Positions 34,806 to 43,888 of a stretch of 55,846 bases of DNA are shown one piece after another. Origin of the DNA: Nocardioides sp. Root240 (GTDB lineage Bacteria; Actinomycetota; Actinomycetes; Propionibacteriales; Nocardioidaceae); NCBI RefSeq assembly GCF_001428825.1, contig NZ_LMIT01000010.1, forward strand, positions 569,956 to 625,801. The letters run 5' to 3'. Made by a program: the position numbers and the translations under genes. Position 1 is the first letter of the stretch. The number at the start of each line of letters is the position of its first letter. Below the pieces are notes generated by a model. The model saw only the letters and a program-made list of their open reading frames with translations, did no database searches and was not told where the DNA came from.

Positions 34806-36267
34806 CGCAACGCCCTCCGTCCGTGCGCTTCCACCAGTCCCGGAAGGACTCGGCCGGCGGGACCGGCAGGTCCCGGGCGTCGGTCCAGGCACCACCCGGA
34901 CCGGGCAGCCGTCCGAGCGACGTCCGGCCTCGCCGGCGCAGGACCCGCCCCGCCACGGAGGAGAGTCGCTCGGCGCGGTCGAGCCGGCGCGCGTCGGCGA
35001 ACGCCCAGGCGGCGCCGCGGAAGGCGACCGCCTCCGGCTTCGGGACCCGGTCGTCGCGGTGGCTGTCGACGACCTTCGAGCGCAGGTGCACCAGCACCTC
35101 GGGGATGTCGATGCGGACCGGGCAGGCCTCGAAGCAGGCGCCGCAGAGCGAGGAGGCGTACGGCAGCGAGTCGGTCTGCGGGTCACCCGTGCCCTTGAGC
35201 AGCGGGTTGAGGATCGCGCCGATCGGGCCCGGGTAGACCGATCCGTAGGCGTGCCCGCCGGTGCGCTCGTAGACCGGGCACACGTTGAGGCAGGCCGAGC
35301 AGCGGATGCAGCGCAGCGCCTGCCGGCCCACCTCGTCGGCGAGGGCGCGGGTGCGGCCGTTGTCGAGCAGCACGACGTGCACCTCCTGCGGCCCGTCGCC
35401 GGGCGTGATGCCGGTCCAGGTGGAGGTGTAGGGGTTCATCCGCTCGCCGGTCGAGGAGCGCGGCAGCAGGCGGAGCAACGGGTCGAGCTCGGCCCACGTG
35501 GGGACGACCTTCTCGATGCCGACGATGCTGACCAGCACCTCGGGCAGCGTCAGGCACATCCGGCCGTTGCCCTCGGACTCGACGACCACGAGGGTGCCGG
35601 AGTCGGCGACGGCGAAGTTCGCGCCGGACACGGCCATCCTCGCGCGCAGGAACTTCTCGCGCAGGTGCTCGCGCGCGGCCCCGGCGAGGACCGCCGGCTC
35701 GTCGGTCAGGTCGTCGGGCGCGGGCCGGCCGACCTGGCCCATGCGGCGGCGGAAGACGTCGCGGATCTCCGCACGGTTGCGGTGGATCGCCGGCACCAGG
35801 ATATGGCTGGGCAGGTCTCCGCCGAGCTGGACGATCAGCTCCGCGAGGTCGGTCTCCCACGCCGCGATGCCCGACGCCTCGAGGGCCTCGTTGAGGCCGA
35901 TCTCCTGCGTGACCATCGACTTGACCTTCACGACCTCGTCGACCGCGTGGGCACGGGCGACGTCGATGACGATCCGGTTGGCCTCCTCGGCGTCGCGGGC
36001 CCAGTGGACGACGGCACCGCGGGCCGTCAGCGACTCCTCCAGCTGCACGAGCTGGGCGTCGAGGCCGAGCAGGGCCCGCTCCTTGACGGCCGCACCGGCG
36101 AGGCGCAGCTCCTCCCAGTTCTCGACCTCGGCGACGACCGCGGCCCGCTTGCCGCGGATCACACCCGTCGCGTGGGCGAGGTTGTGGCGCAGCTGCGTGT
36201 CGGCGAGCGCGGCACGGGCCGCCTCCGGGAATCTCGGCATCCCGACGAACGTGTGGGGAGTGCTCAT
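34798..36267 (-). CDS. lutB: LutB iron-sulfur protein of lactate oxidation
   Basis: A 489-residue protein with an N-terminal LUD domain (KSMVTQEIGLNEAL, ANFAVADSGTLVVVESEGN) and two [4Fe-4S] motifs, CIRCSACLNVCPVY (about residue 315) and CGACFEACPVRIDIPE (about 370). It is the electron-transfer core of LutABC. The ATG overlaps lutA by 4 bp. Confidence 0.92.
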   Translation of the reverse strand: MSTPHTFVGMPRFPEAARAALADTQLRHNLAHATGVIRGKRAAVVAEVENWEELRLAGAAVKERALLGLDAQLVQLEESLTARGAVVHWARDAEEANRIVIDVARAHAVDEVVKVKSMVTQEIGLNEALEASGIAAWETDLAELIVQLGGDLPSHILVPAIHRNRAEIRDVFRRRMGQVGRPAPDDLTDEPAVLAGAAREHLREKFLRARMAVSGANFAVADSGTLVVVESEGNGRMCLTLPEVLVSIVGIEKVVPTWAELDPLLRLLPRSSTGERMNPYTSTWTGITPGDGPQEVHVVLLDNGRTRALADEVGRQALRCIRCSACLNVCPVYERTGGHAYGSVYPGPIGAILNPLLKGTGDPQTDSLPYASSLCGACFEACPVRIDIPEVLVHLRSKVVDSHRDDRVPKPEAVAFRGAAWAFADARRLDRAERLSSVAGRVLRRRGRTSLGRLPGPGGAWTDARDLPVPPAESFRDWWKRTDGGRCDG

Positions 36268-37004
36268 GCCGGTTGCTCCTCCGTCGAGGCCAGGATCTCG
36301 GCGAGGTGCATGACCCGGACGCCCGAGCGCCCCCGGTCGAGTACGCCGCCGATGTGCATCAGGCACGAGTTGTCACCGGCGACGAGGACCTCTGCGCCGG
36401 TCTCGCGGACGTGGCGCGCCTTGTCGGAGCCCATCGCCACGGAGGTGTCGGAGTTCTTCAGCGCGAAGGTGCCGCCGAAACCGCAGCACTCCTCGGCCTT
36501 CGGCAGGTCGACGAGCCGCAGCCCGCGGACGTTCTCGAGCAGCTGCCGCGGACGGTCGCCGACGCCGAGCATCCGCAGCGAGTGGCAGGTCGGGTGGTAG
36601 GTCACCGAGTGCGGGAAGTAGGCACCCACGTCGGTGCGGCCGAGCACGTCGACGATGAACTCCGTGAGCTCGTGGGTCCGCGGCGAGGTCTCCGCGACCG
36701 CGGCGGCCAGTCCCGCGTCACCGGACCGCGCGGCGACCAGCTGGTGCTGGTGGCGCGCCGAGCCGGCGCAGGAGCCGGACGGGGTGACGATCGCGTCGTA
36801 CCCCTCGAAGGCTCGGACGAAGGACCGCACCGCCGGGACCGCCTCGTCGAGGTAGCCGGTGTTGACCATCGGCTGCCCGCAGCAGGTCTGCGCCTGCGGG
36901 AAGTCGACCTCGACACCGAGCCGGCGCAGCAGTCGCACGACGGCCTGCCCCGTGCCCGGGAACATCGCGTCGTTGACGCAGGTGACCATCAGTGCGACGC
37001 GCAT
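36264..37004 (-). CDS. lutA: LutA CCG-domain protein of lactate oxidation
   Basis: A 246-residue protein with two cysteine-rich CCG domains: CCGQPMVNTGY (about residue 40) and CCGFGGTFALK (about 157), preceded by TYHPTCHSLRMLG. It starts the lut group. ATG 37004 has GAGAGG 7 bases upstream, and that Shine-Dalgarno sequence lies inside the arm of repeat copy C. In this locus it would clear the lactate made from rhamnose-derived lactaldehyde. Confidence 0.92.
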   Translation of the reverse strand: MRVALMVTCVNDAMFPGTGQAVVRLLRRLGVEVDFPQAQTCCGQPMVNTGYLDEAVPAVRSFVRAFEGYDAIVTPSGSCAGSARHQHQLVAARSGDAGLAAAVAETSPRTHELTEFIVDVLGRTDVGAYFPHSVTYHPTCHSLRMLGVGDRPRQLLENVRGLRLVDLPKAEECCGFGGTFALKNSDTSVAMGSDKARHVRETGAEVLVAGDNSCLMHIGGVLDRGRSGVRVMHLAEILASTEEQPA

Positions 37005-37171
37005 CAGTGGTCCTCTCTGGAAGTCGTGCGTAGGTGCTCCGTGCCTCGGGTGCGTGCATGGCAAGGCGGCGGAGCGAAGTCGTACCTCGTCGTCCCACGA
37101 GCGACGCCAACGCCGCCAGGTGCGTGCCCGAGGTGCAGAGCACCCGCAGGACTTCCAGAGAGGACCACTAG
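37005..37171 (+). repeat. Long-hairpin repeat, copy C
   Basis: A 167-bp element filling most of the gap between the GH106 stop and lutA. The arms 37006-37030 and 37145-37169 pair at 24 of 25 positions, yet differ almost completely in sequence from the arms of copies A and B. The core shares GGTGCGTGCATGGCAAGGCG (37049-37068), an AGCGACGCCAACGCCGCC block and a second GGTGCGTGC with copy B. An inner stem CCTCGGG/CCCGAGG and the hairpin GGTGCAGAGCACC add structure. Confidence 0.85.
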
Positions 37172-37205
37172 GCCATCATCCTCGCCTCGTCCGGCAGCGG
37201 GTCCA

Positions 37206-40200
37206 TCAGTTCGGGACCACCGTCTCCACGTAGGGCACCAGCCGCACCGGGCCGACCAGGCCGTAGCTCTGCCGGGTCGCGACGCCGTAGACCGACGGGG
37301 TCACGGTGCGGAGCCGGTTGAGCAGTGTCGAGGCCACCTCCACCTCGATCACGTTCGCACCGGGCACCAGGGCGTGGCCGAGGTCGACGACCGCGTCCAT
37401 CGGGTCGCACGGCGGCAGCAGCTCGCCGTTGACCCGGACCCGGAAGGTGTCGTTGACCTCGCCGAGCTCCAGGTAGGCGCCGTCGTCGCCGGTCCAGTCC
37501 GCGCCGAGGTCGACGGTCGTGCGGTAGCGACCGATGCCGGAGACGTCCTCGAGGCCGCTGACCTTCGACCACGCCTGCGGCGACGGGAGGTCGAGGGTGA
37601 CGACTTCCTTGGCCGTCGCCAGGTCCTTCGGGTCGGCCGGGTTCGCGGGCTTCCAGTCCTCGAGCTCCAGGCTCCACGCCGCCGGTACGACGGGCTGCCG
37701 GACCCGCGCGACGCTGACCCTGGCCGTGCGCCCGTCGGTCCGGGTGAGCTCGAAGGTGCCGGCGGTCGTGGTGCGCAGGGCGGCGTTCGCCCCCCGGGCC
37801 ACGACGGTCTGGCCGGCCGTCGCGACGGGCAGCACCGCGCGGGCGACGCCCTTGCCCGGGGCGGCCAGCGCGACCACGGTCGACTGCCCGGGGACCAGGT
37901 CGACGCGGACGCGGACCCGGTCGCCGGAGCGTTCGAAGGCGGCGATGCGAGTGACCTCGCCGGTCCACGCGTCGAGCAGCCACGGCACGGCGTCGCGGTC
38001 GGTGGCGGTGAGCCACAGGTCCTGGTTGACGGCGTTGAGTCGCCGGTTCTCGGCGTGCCGGGCGTTGGCCAGGTAGTAGAGGTCGACGTCGCCGGTCACC
38101 CGGCGCACGTGCATCACGGTGGAGTCGGCGTGCTCGACGTCGCGGACCACGCCGAGCGCCGCGAGGGCGTTGCCGACCTCGGCCTCGACGACCGTGCGGG
38201 TGGTCGGCAGCGCGGCGATCTGTGCGACGAGGGCGCGCACCTCGGTCGTCGCCGCCGCGTCGTCCCTTCCGACGGGCGTCACCTGCGACCAGTCGCCGAT
38301 CAGGACGATCGGCAGGCCCTTGCGACCGAGCGCCAGCAGCCGCCTCGCCCCGTCGATGTCCATCGTCACCGCGTTGCTCCGCAACGAGTCCGGGCCGACG
38401 ACGACGGCCTTGTAGGCCGGTCCGTCGGGCGCGAGCCGGCCCCGGGCGAAGTCGACGCCGTCGAGCGCGAGCAGCGAGGCGCTGACGAAGGAGTGCGACC
38501 AGCCGAGCTTGGTGCCGTTGTTGGTGATCCACTGCGGGCCGATGCCGGTCGAGGCCCAGCCCTTGTGCCGCCAGAACGCGACGTCGTACTTGGGCGCACC
38601 GGTCTGCAGGACCAGCTGGGTCCGGGCGAGGTACGCCGCGATGCCGGGCACGTGCTCCCACTGCGGGGTGCGCGGCCCCCACGCCTCGCCGAAGCCGATC
38701 GCGTTGTTGTAGTACGGCGAGAAGGCGGCGAAGCCCGGCCAGGTGACGTCCGGCGCCTGGGCGTAGGGGAAGCCGTGCACCTGCAGGTGGTTGACGCCCG
38801 CGGCATAGATGCTGTTGATCGTGAAGAGCGCCTGGTTCTGCGCGGTCGGGCTGACGGTGTTGGCGCCCCAGGTCGTGTTGTAGGCGGCGCCGTTGTAGCA
38901 GATCGCCTCGCAGGACAGCACCTTGTGACCGGCCAGGTCGCGGCCCGAGGCCATGATCCGGTAGTCGTCGAGGTTCTTGAACCCGAGCGACTCGGTCTCC
39001 GGTACGTCGACGACGGCGGAGTGCTGCATGGTGTCGGTCTCCAGCCCGTAGGGCTGGATCCGGATCCCCATGCCGAGGGTGCGGGCGAACTCCTGCATCG
39101 GGCGGAGGTGCTCGTCGCGGTAGAGGTCGGACAGGACGATGTTGTAGTCGTCGCGGACCTCGTTGGTGCGCAGGTTGTCGGCGGTCGCGGGGTTCGCCGC
39201 GGCCAGCGAGAACTGGTACTTCTCCTTCTTCTCCAGCACGAACGGGAGGAACGGGCGCAGGTCGTAGCCGTGCCTGGCCTCGAACACGTCGAGGAAGTCG
39301 CGGGTCCAGATGGTCGCCTCGGTCTCGATCTCCAGGGAGTCCTCGAAGAGGTACCCGCCGGCAGCCCGGAGCAGCGCGCGCAGCTCGCCGTCCAGGATCC
39401 GGTCCTGCCACAGGTCGATGACCTTCTGGGCGCCCCGGCTGCTGAAGTGGTCGACGACGTAGGCCCGCGGCGAGGTGTGCGGGCCGGCCTCGGGCTCCTG
39501 GCCCGAGCCCCGCTGCCAGGTGGCGAGCAGCACCCAGGTGGCATCCGCCGGCTCGGCGGGCGCGGTCCAGGTGAGGTGCTCGCCGTCGGCCCCTCCCACG
39601 TGGTCGCCCAGGTCGGTGTACGACGCCGGGTCGAGGATGGTGCTGGTGACGACGCCCTTGCTGTCCTTCACGTAGCCCGTCACCCGGTGCGCCTGCACCG
39701 TGACCAGCTCGGCGCGGGTCACCGCGGACGCGGGCTCGACGACCGGCTCGGGCAGCGCGGCGTCGTACGTCGCACCGGCGGCGAGGACGGCCTGGCCGTG
39801 CACCAGCTCGGTGCAGGCGGCGTCGTCGTCGGGCGTGATCGTCGGGACCGCGGCGGGCCAGGACGGGCCGACGGTGAGGTCGACGCGCACGCCGCGCTTC
39901 GCCGCCTGGGCGAGGGCCGCCTTGACGCCGGCCACCCAGGGCGCCGTGCCCCACCCGCTGGTGGCGACGTCGATGTCGATGTCGCGGGCACGCAGGCTGT
40001 GCGTCACGTCGGCCACCTCGAGCACGCCGAATCCGGCGTCGGCGACCTGGTCGACCTCGCGGGCGATCTCGACCGGGTCGACCAGACCGTGCGGCCACCA
40101 CCAGCGGAAGCCAGCGGCCGTGGCGGCGCCCGGCTTGCGGAAGGCCTTCACCAGGTCGTCGGGCAGGCCGGCCGATCCGGGCGCGGCCTGGGCGGCGGGG

Positions 40201-40310
40201 ACGACCGCGGCGGTGCCGGCGGCACCCACGACGGCGGCCGTGCCGAGGGTGGCGGCAGCGGCGCCGAAGAGGGCGCGGCGGTTGAGGCGGGGAGCGGGGA
40301 GGTCGGTCAT
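37206..40310 (-). CDS. Exported GH106 alpha-L-rhamnosidase
   Basis: A 1034-residue glycosidase predicted to release L-rhamnose from rhamnogalacturonan-type or glycoside substrates. It starts with a twin-arginine-like signal (LNRRALFGAAAATLGTAAVV, cut near AQA at about 40). The GH106 pattern is recognised in FRWWWPHGLVDPVEIAREVDQ (about residue 65), GYLFEDSLEIETEATIWTRDF, YGLETDTM, GHKVLSCEAICYNGAAY and GVNHLQVHGFPYAQ, and the C-terminal sandwich with YRTTVDLGADW. ATG 40310 has GGAAGG 6 bases upstream. It follows rhaB by 43 bp. Confidence 0.88.
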   Translation of the reverse strand: MTDLPAPRLNRRALFGAAAATLGTAAVVGAAGTAAVVPAAQAAPGSAGLPDDLVKAFRKPGAATAAGFRWWWPHGLVDPVEIAREVDQVADAGFGVLEVADVTHSLRARDIDIDVATSGWGTAPWVAGVKAALAQAAKRGVRVDLTVGPSWPAAVPTITPDDDAACTELVHGQAVLAAGATYDAALPEPVVEPASAVTRAELVTVQAHRVTGYVKDSKGVVTSTILDPASYTDLGDHVGGADGEHLTWTAPAEPADATWVLLATWQRGSGQEPEAGPHTSPRAYVVDHFSSRGAQKVIDLWQDRILDGELRALLRAAGGYLFEDSLEIETEATIWTRDFLDVFEARHGYDLRPFLPFVLEKKEKYQFSLAAANPATADNLRTNEVRDDYNIVLSDLYRDEHLRPMQEFARTLGMGIRIQPYGLETDTMQHSAVVDVPETESLGFKNLDDYRIMASGRDLAGHKVLSCEAICYNGAAYNTTWGANTVSPTAQNQALFTINSIYAAGVNHLQVHGFPYAQAPDVTWPGFAAFSPYYNNAIGFGEAWGPRTPQWEHVPGIAAYLARTQLVLQTGAPKYDVAFWRHKGWASTGIGPQWITNNGTKLGWSHSFVSASLLALDGVDFARGRLAPDGPAYKAVVVGPDSLRSNAVTMDIDGARRLLALGRKGLPIVLIGDWSQVTPVGRDDAAATTEVRALVAQIAALPTTRTVVEAEVGNALAALGVVRDVEHADSTVMHVRRVTGDVDLYYLANARHAENRRLNAVNQDLWLTATDRDAVPWLLDAWTGEVTRIAAFERSGDRVRVRVDLVPGQSTVVALAAPGKGVARAVLPVATAGQTVVARGANAALRTTTAGTFELTRTDGRTARVSVARVRQPVVPAAWSLELEDWKPANPADPKDLATAKEVVTLDLPSPQAWSKVSGLEDVSGIGRYRTTVDLGADWTGDDGAYLELGEVNDTFRVRVNGELLPPCDPMDAVVDLGHALVPGANVIEVEVASTLLNRLRTVTPSVYGVATRQSYGLVGPVRLVPYVETVVPN

Positions 40311-40353
40311 GGTGGGCCTTCCGGGCGAGGTGGGAGGGGTGGAAGGAGCGGGT

Positions 40354-41832
40354 TCAGCGGAGGGCGCGGGCCTCCGCGGCGTCCCAGTCGATCCCGTCGC
40401 GCGGCTCGAAGCGGCGCACGTCGTACGAACGCCGGACGAGGTCGCGCATCGCCGGCAGGTCGGGCAGGTCGGCCCCCAGCGCACGGCCCTGGACGAGGAC
40501 GTTGCCGAGGGCGGCGGCCTCGACCGGGCCGGCGAGGACCGGCAGCCCGCACGCGTCGGCGGTGAGCTGACAGAGGACCTCGTTCTGCGACCCGCCGCCG
40601 ACCACGTGGACCACCTCGGGCGACGTACCAGCGAGGGCAGCGGCCGAGCGGACGTGGCGGCGGTAGGCGACCGCGAGGCTGTCGACGATGCAGCGGGTGA
40701 TCGCGACGGGCGAGTGCGGGACGACCTCGCCCGCCTCGGCGGCCAGCGCGGCGATCCGCTCGGGCATGGGGTCGGCGGCGGTGCTGGGGAACAGCAGCCG
40801 CGGGTCGTTGATGTCGACCACCGTGCGCAGCGGCTCGAACTCCGACGCGGCCGCGATCAGCGAGCGCAGCTCGACGTCCTTGTAGCGCCGCTCGCTCCAC
40901 GAGCGCAGTGACTCCGAGAGGACCCAGAGGCCCATCACGTTCTTGAGGAAGCGGACCGTGCCGTCGACGCCGATCTCGTTGGTGAAGTCGGCGAGCCGCG
41001 CCTCCTCGGTCAGCACCGGCTGGTCGAGCTCGAGGCCGACCAGGGACCAGGTGCCGGAGGAGATGTAGGCGAAGTCCTTCGCCTCGGCCGGGACACCGAC
41101 GACCGCCGAGGCGGTGTCGTGCGAGCCGACCGCGACCACGGGTACGTCGGCCGCGACGCCGAGCTCGTGGGCGACGTCGGGCAGCAGCGGCCCGAGCAGG
41201 GAGCCGGGATCCCGCAGGGGAGGGAGGATCCCCCAGGGGAGCCCGAGCTCCCGGCACAGGTCGACCGCCCAGGTGCCCGAGCGGACGTCGTACAGCTGGG
41301 TGGTCGAGGCGTTGGTGCGCTCGGCACCGACCACGCCGGTGAGCCAGTACCCGAGCAGGTCGGGCAGCAGCAGCATCGTCTCCGCCGACTCGAGCGCGGC
41401 CGAGCCGCGGGCGGCGACCAGCTGGTAGAGCGTGTTGAACGGCAGCTGCTGGATGCCGGTGGTGCCGTAGAGAGCGGCCGCACCGACCTCCGCGACGACC
41501 TTGTCGGCGACGCCGTCGACGCGGGCGTCCCGGTGGCTGAAGACCTGGCCGAGGAGCTGGCCGTCGCGGTCGAGCAGGCCGTGGTCGATCGCCCACGAGT
41601 CGATCCCGACGCCGTGCAGCGGTCCGGTCCGGGCCACCTCGCCGATGCCCCGGAGCACCTCGCGGTGGATGCCGAGGACGTCCCAGAACAGCGAGCCCCG
41701 CACCCGCACCGCCCCGTTGGGGAAGCGGTGCATCTCGTTGATCTCGACGCGCTCGCCGCTGATCCGGCCGGACATGACCCGACCGGAGGTCGCGCCGAGG
41801 TCGACGGCGGCGACCCGGACCGCGCCGCTCAT
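40354..41832 (-). CDS. rhaB: Rhamnulokinase
   Basis: A 492-residue FGGY-family sugar kinase phosphorylating L-rhamnulose at C1. Motifs: AAVDLGATSGRVMSG at the N-terminus, GIDSWAIDHGLLD (about residue 75), GSHDTASAVVGVP (about 218), YISSGTWSLVGLE and VVGGGSQNEVLCQLTADACG near the C-terminus. The ATG overlaps the aldolase/dehydrogenase gene by 4 bp. Confidence 0.93.
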   Translation of the reverse strand: MSGAVRVAAVDLGATSGRVMSGRISGERVEINEMHRFPNGAVRVRGSLFWDVLGIHREVLRGIGEVARTGPLHGVGIDSWAIDHGLLDRDGQLLGQVFSHRDARVDGVADKVVAEVGAAALYGTTGIQQLPFNTLYQLVAARGSAALESAETMLLLPDLLGYWLTGVVGAERTNASTTQLYDVRSGTWAVDLCRELGLPWGILPPLRDPGSLLGPLLPDVAHELGVAADVPVVAVGSHDTASAVVGVPAEAKDFAYISSGTWSLVGLELDQPVLTEEARLADFTNEIGVDGTVRFLKNVMGLWVLSESLRSWSERRYKDVELRSLIAAASEFEPLRTVVDINDPRLLFPSTAADPMPERIAALAAEAGEVVPHSPVAITRCIVDSLAVAYRRHVRSAAALAGTSPEVVHVVGGGSQNEVLCQLTADACGLPVLAGPVEAAALGNVLVQGRALGADLPDLPAMRDLVRRSYDVRRFEPRDGIDWDAAEARALR

Positions 41833-43880
41833 CGCAGGAAGGCGGCGGCCACCCCGGCGTCGACCGGGATGTGCAGGCCGGTGGTGTGGGACAGCTCGTC
41901 GGTGCAGAGCACGAAGACGGCGTTGGCGATGTTCTCCGGCAGCACCTCACGCTTGAGGATCGTGCGCTGGGCGTAGAACTTGCCCAGGTCCTTCTCCTCG
42001 ACGCCGTAGACCGCGGCGCGGTTGGCGCCCCAGCCGCTGGCGAAGATGCCGGAGCCGGCGACCACGCCGTCGGGGTTCACGCCGTTGACCTTGATGCCGT
42101 GCTCGCCGAGCTCGGCCGCGAGCAGCCGGACCTGGTGGGCCTGGTCGGCCTTCGCGGCGCCGTACGCGACGTTGTTGGGACCGGCGAAGATCGAGTTCTT
42201 GCTGGAGATGTAGACGATGTCGCCGCCCATCTGCTGCTCGATCATCACCTTCGCGGTCGCCTTGGCGACGAGGAAGGAGCCCTTCGCCATCACGTCGTGC
42301 TGGAGGTCCCAGTCCTTCTCGGTGGTCTCGAGCAGCGAGCGCGAGAGCGAGAGACCGGCGTTGTTGACGACCAGGTCGACCCCGCCGAAGGCGAGGACCG
42401 CGGCGTCGACGGCGGCCTGGACCGCGGCCTCGTCGCTGACGTCGACCTGGACGCCGACGGCGACGTCGGCGCCGCTTCCCAGAGAACCAGCAATGTCCGA
42501 CGCGGCCTCCTGCGCCTTCTCCAGCGACAGGTCGGCGATGACGACGCACGCGCCCTCGGCGGCGAGCTTGGCCGCGGTGGCCTTGCCGATGCCGGACGCA
42601 GCGCCGGTGACGAACGCGACCCGGGTCGCGAGCGGCTTCGGCTTCGGCATCCGCTGGAGCTTGGCCTCCTCGAGCGCCCAGTACTCGATGCGGAACTTCT
42701 CCGCCTCGTCGATCGGGGCGTAGGTCGAGAGGCCCTCGGCGCCGCGCATCACGTTGATCGCGTTGACGTAGAACTCACCGGCCACGCGGGCGGTCTGCTT
42801 GTCCTTGCCGAAACTGAACATGCCGACGCCCGGCACCAGCACGATGAGCGGGTCCTTGCCGCGGATCGCGGGCGAGTCCGCGACGGCGTTGCGGTCGTAG
42901 TAGCCCTGGTAGTCCTCGCGGTAGGCCACGGCCAGCTCGTGCAGGCGCGCGATGCTGTCCTCGACGGAGGCGCTCGGAGGAAGGTCGAGCACCAGCGGCT
43001 TCACCTTGGTGCGCAGGAAGTGGTCCGGGCACGACGTGCCGAGCGCGGCCAGGCGCGGGTGCTCGCTGCTGGCGAGGAAGTCGAGGACGACGTCGGCATC
43101 GGTGAAGTGGCCGACCATCGGGCGGTCCGCACTGGCGATGCCGCGGATCGTCGGGGCCAGCGCGGCGGCACGGGCCCGGCGCTCGGCGTCCGGCAGGGCG
43201 GCGTACCCGTCGAGGGCGGGACCGAACGGCTCGGCCTTGCTGTGCGCGGCGACGTGGGCGGCGGCGGTGTCGATGATCCACAGCGAGTTGGCCTCGGCCT
43301 CCTCGCTGGTCTCGCCCCACGCGGTGATGCCGTGGCCACCGAGGATGCAGCCGATGGACTGCGGGTTCTGGGCCTTGATCTCGGCGATGTCGAGGCCGAG
43401 CTGGAAGCCGGGCCGGCGCCACGGGACCCAGACGACCTTGTCGCCGTAGATCTCCTTGGTCAGCGCCTCGCCGTCGGCGGCGGTCGCGATCGCGATGCCG
43501 GAGTCGGGGTGCAGGTGGTCGACGTGCGCGGCGTCGACGAGGCCGTGCATGGCGGTGTCGATCGACGGCGCGGCGCCGCCCTTGCCGTGCAGGCAGTAGT
43601 CGAACGCGGCGACCATCTCGTCCTCGCGCTCGACGCCCGGGTAGACGTCGACCAGGCTGCGCATCCGGTCGAGGCGGAGCACGGCGAGGCCGGACTCCTG
43701 CAGGGTGCCGAGGTCGCCACCGGATCCCTTGACCCAGAGGAGCTCGACGGGCTCACCGGTGACCGGGTCGGTCTCGGTGCCCTTCGCCGAGGTGTTGCCG
43801 CCCGCGTAGTTGGTGTTCTTGGGGTCGGCGCCGAGGCGGTTGGAGCGCGCGATCAGCGCGGCAGCGGCGGGGTTCGTCAT
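41829..43880 (-). CDS. Rhamnulose-1-P aldolase / lactaldehyde dehydrogenase fusion
   Basis: A 683-residue two-domain enzyme. The N-terminal class II aldolase domain (about 1-430) carries NYAGGNTSAKG and the metal-binding HVDHLHPDSGIAIA. The C-terminal short-chain dehydrogenase domain (about 440-683) has the Rossmann motif VTGAASGIGKATAAKL and a substrate-binding region with VYISSKNSIFAGPNNVAYGAAKADQ (Ser-Tyr-Lys triad). It would split rhamnulose-1-phosphate and oxidise the lactaldehyde to lactate. ATG 43880 is favoured over ATG 43883 by a GAGGA at better spacing. Confidence 0.92.
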   Translation of the reverse strand: MTNPAAAALIARSNRLGADPKNTNYAGGNTSAKGTETDPVTGEPVELLWVKGSGGDLGTLQESGLAVLRLDRMRSLVDVYPGVEREDEMVAAFDYCLHGKGGAAPSIDTAMHGLVDAAHVDHLHPDSGIAIATAADGEALTKEIYGDKVVWVPWRRPGFQLGLDIAEIKAQNPQSIGCILGGHGITAWGETSEEAEANSLWIIDTAAAHVAAHSKAEPFGPALDGYAALPDAERRARAAALAPTIRGIASADRPMVGHFTDADVVLDFLASSEHPRLAALGTSCPDHFLRTKVKPLVLDLPPSASVEDSIARLHELAVAYREDYQGYYDRNAVADSPAIRGKDPLIVLVPGVGMFSFGKDKQTARVAGEFYVNAINVMRGAEGLSTYAPIDEAEKFRIEYWALEEAKLQRMPKPKPLATRVAFVTGAASGIGKATAAKLAAEGACVVIADLSLEKAQEAASDIAGSLGSGADVAVGVQVDVSDEAAVQAAVDAAVLAFGGVDLVVNNAGLSLSRSLLETTEKDWDLQHDVMAKGSFLVAKATAKVMIEQQMGGDIVYISSKNSIFAGPNNVAYGAAKADQAHQVRLLAAELGEHGIKVNGVNPDGVVAGSGIFASGWGANRAAVYGVEEKDLGKFYAQRTILKREVLPENIANAVFVLCTDELSHTTGLHIPVDAGVAAAFLR

Positions 43881-43888
43881 CATCTTCC

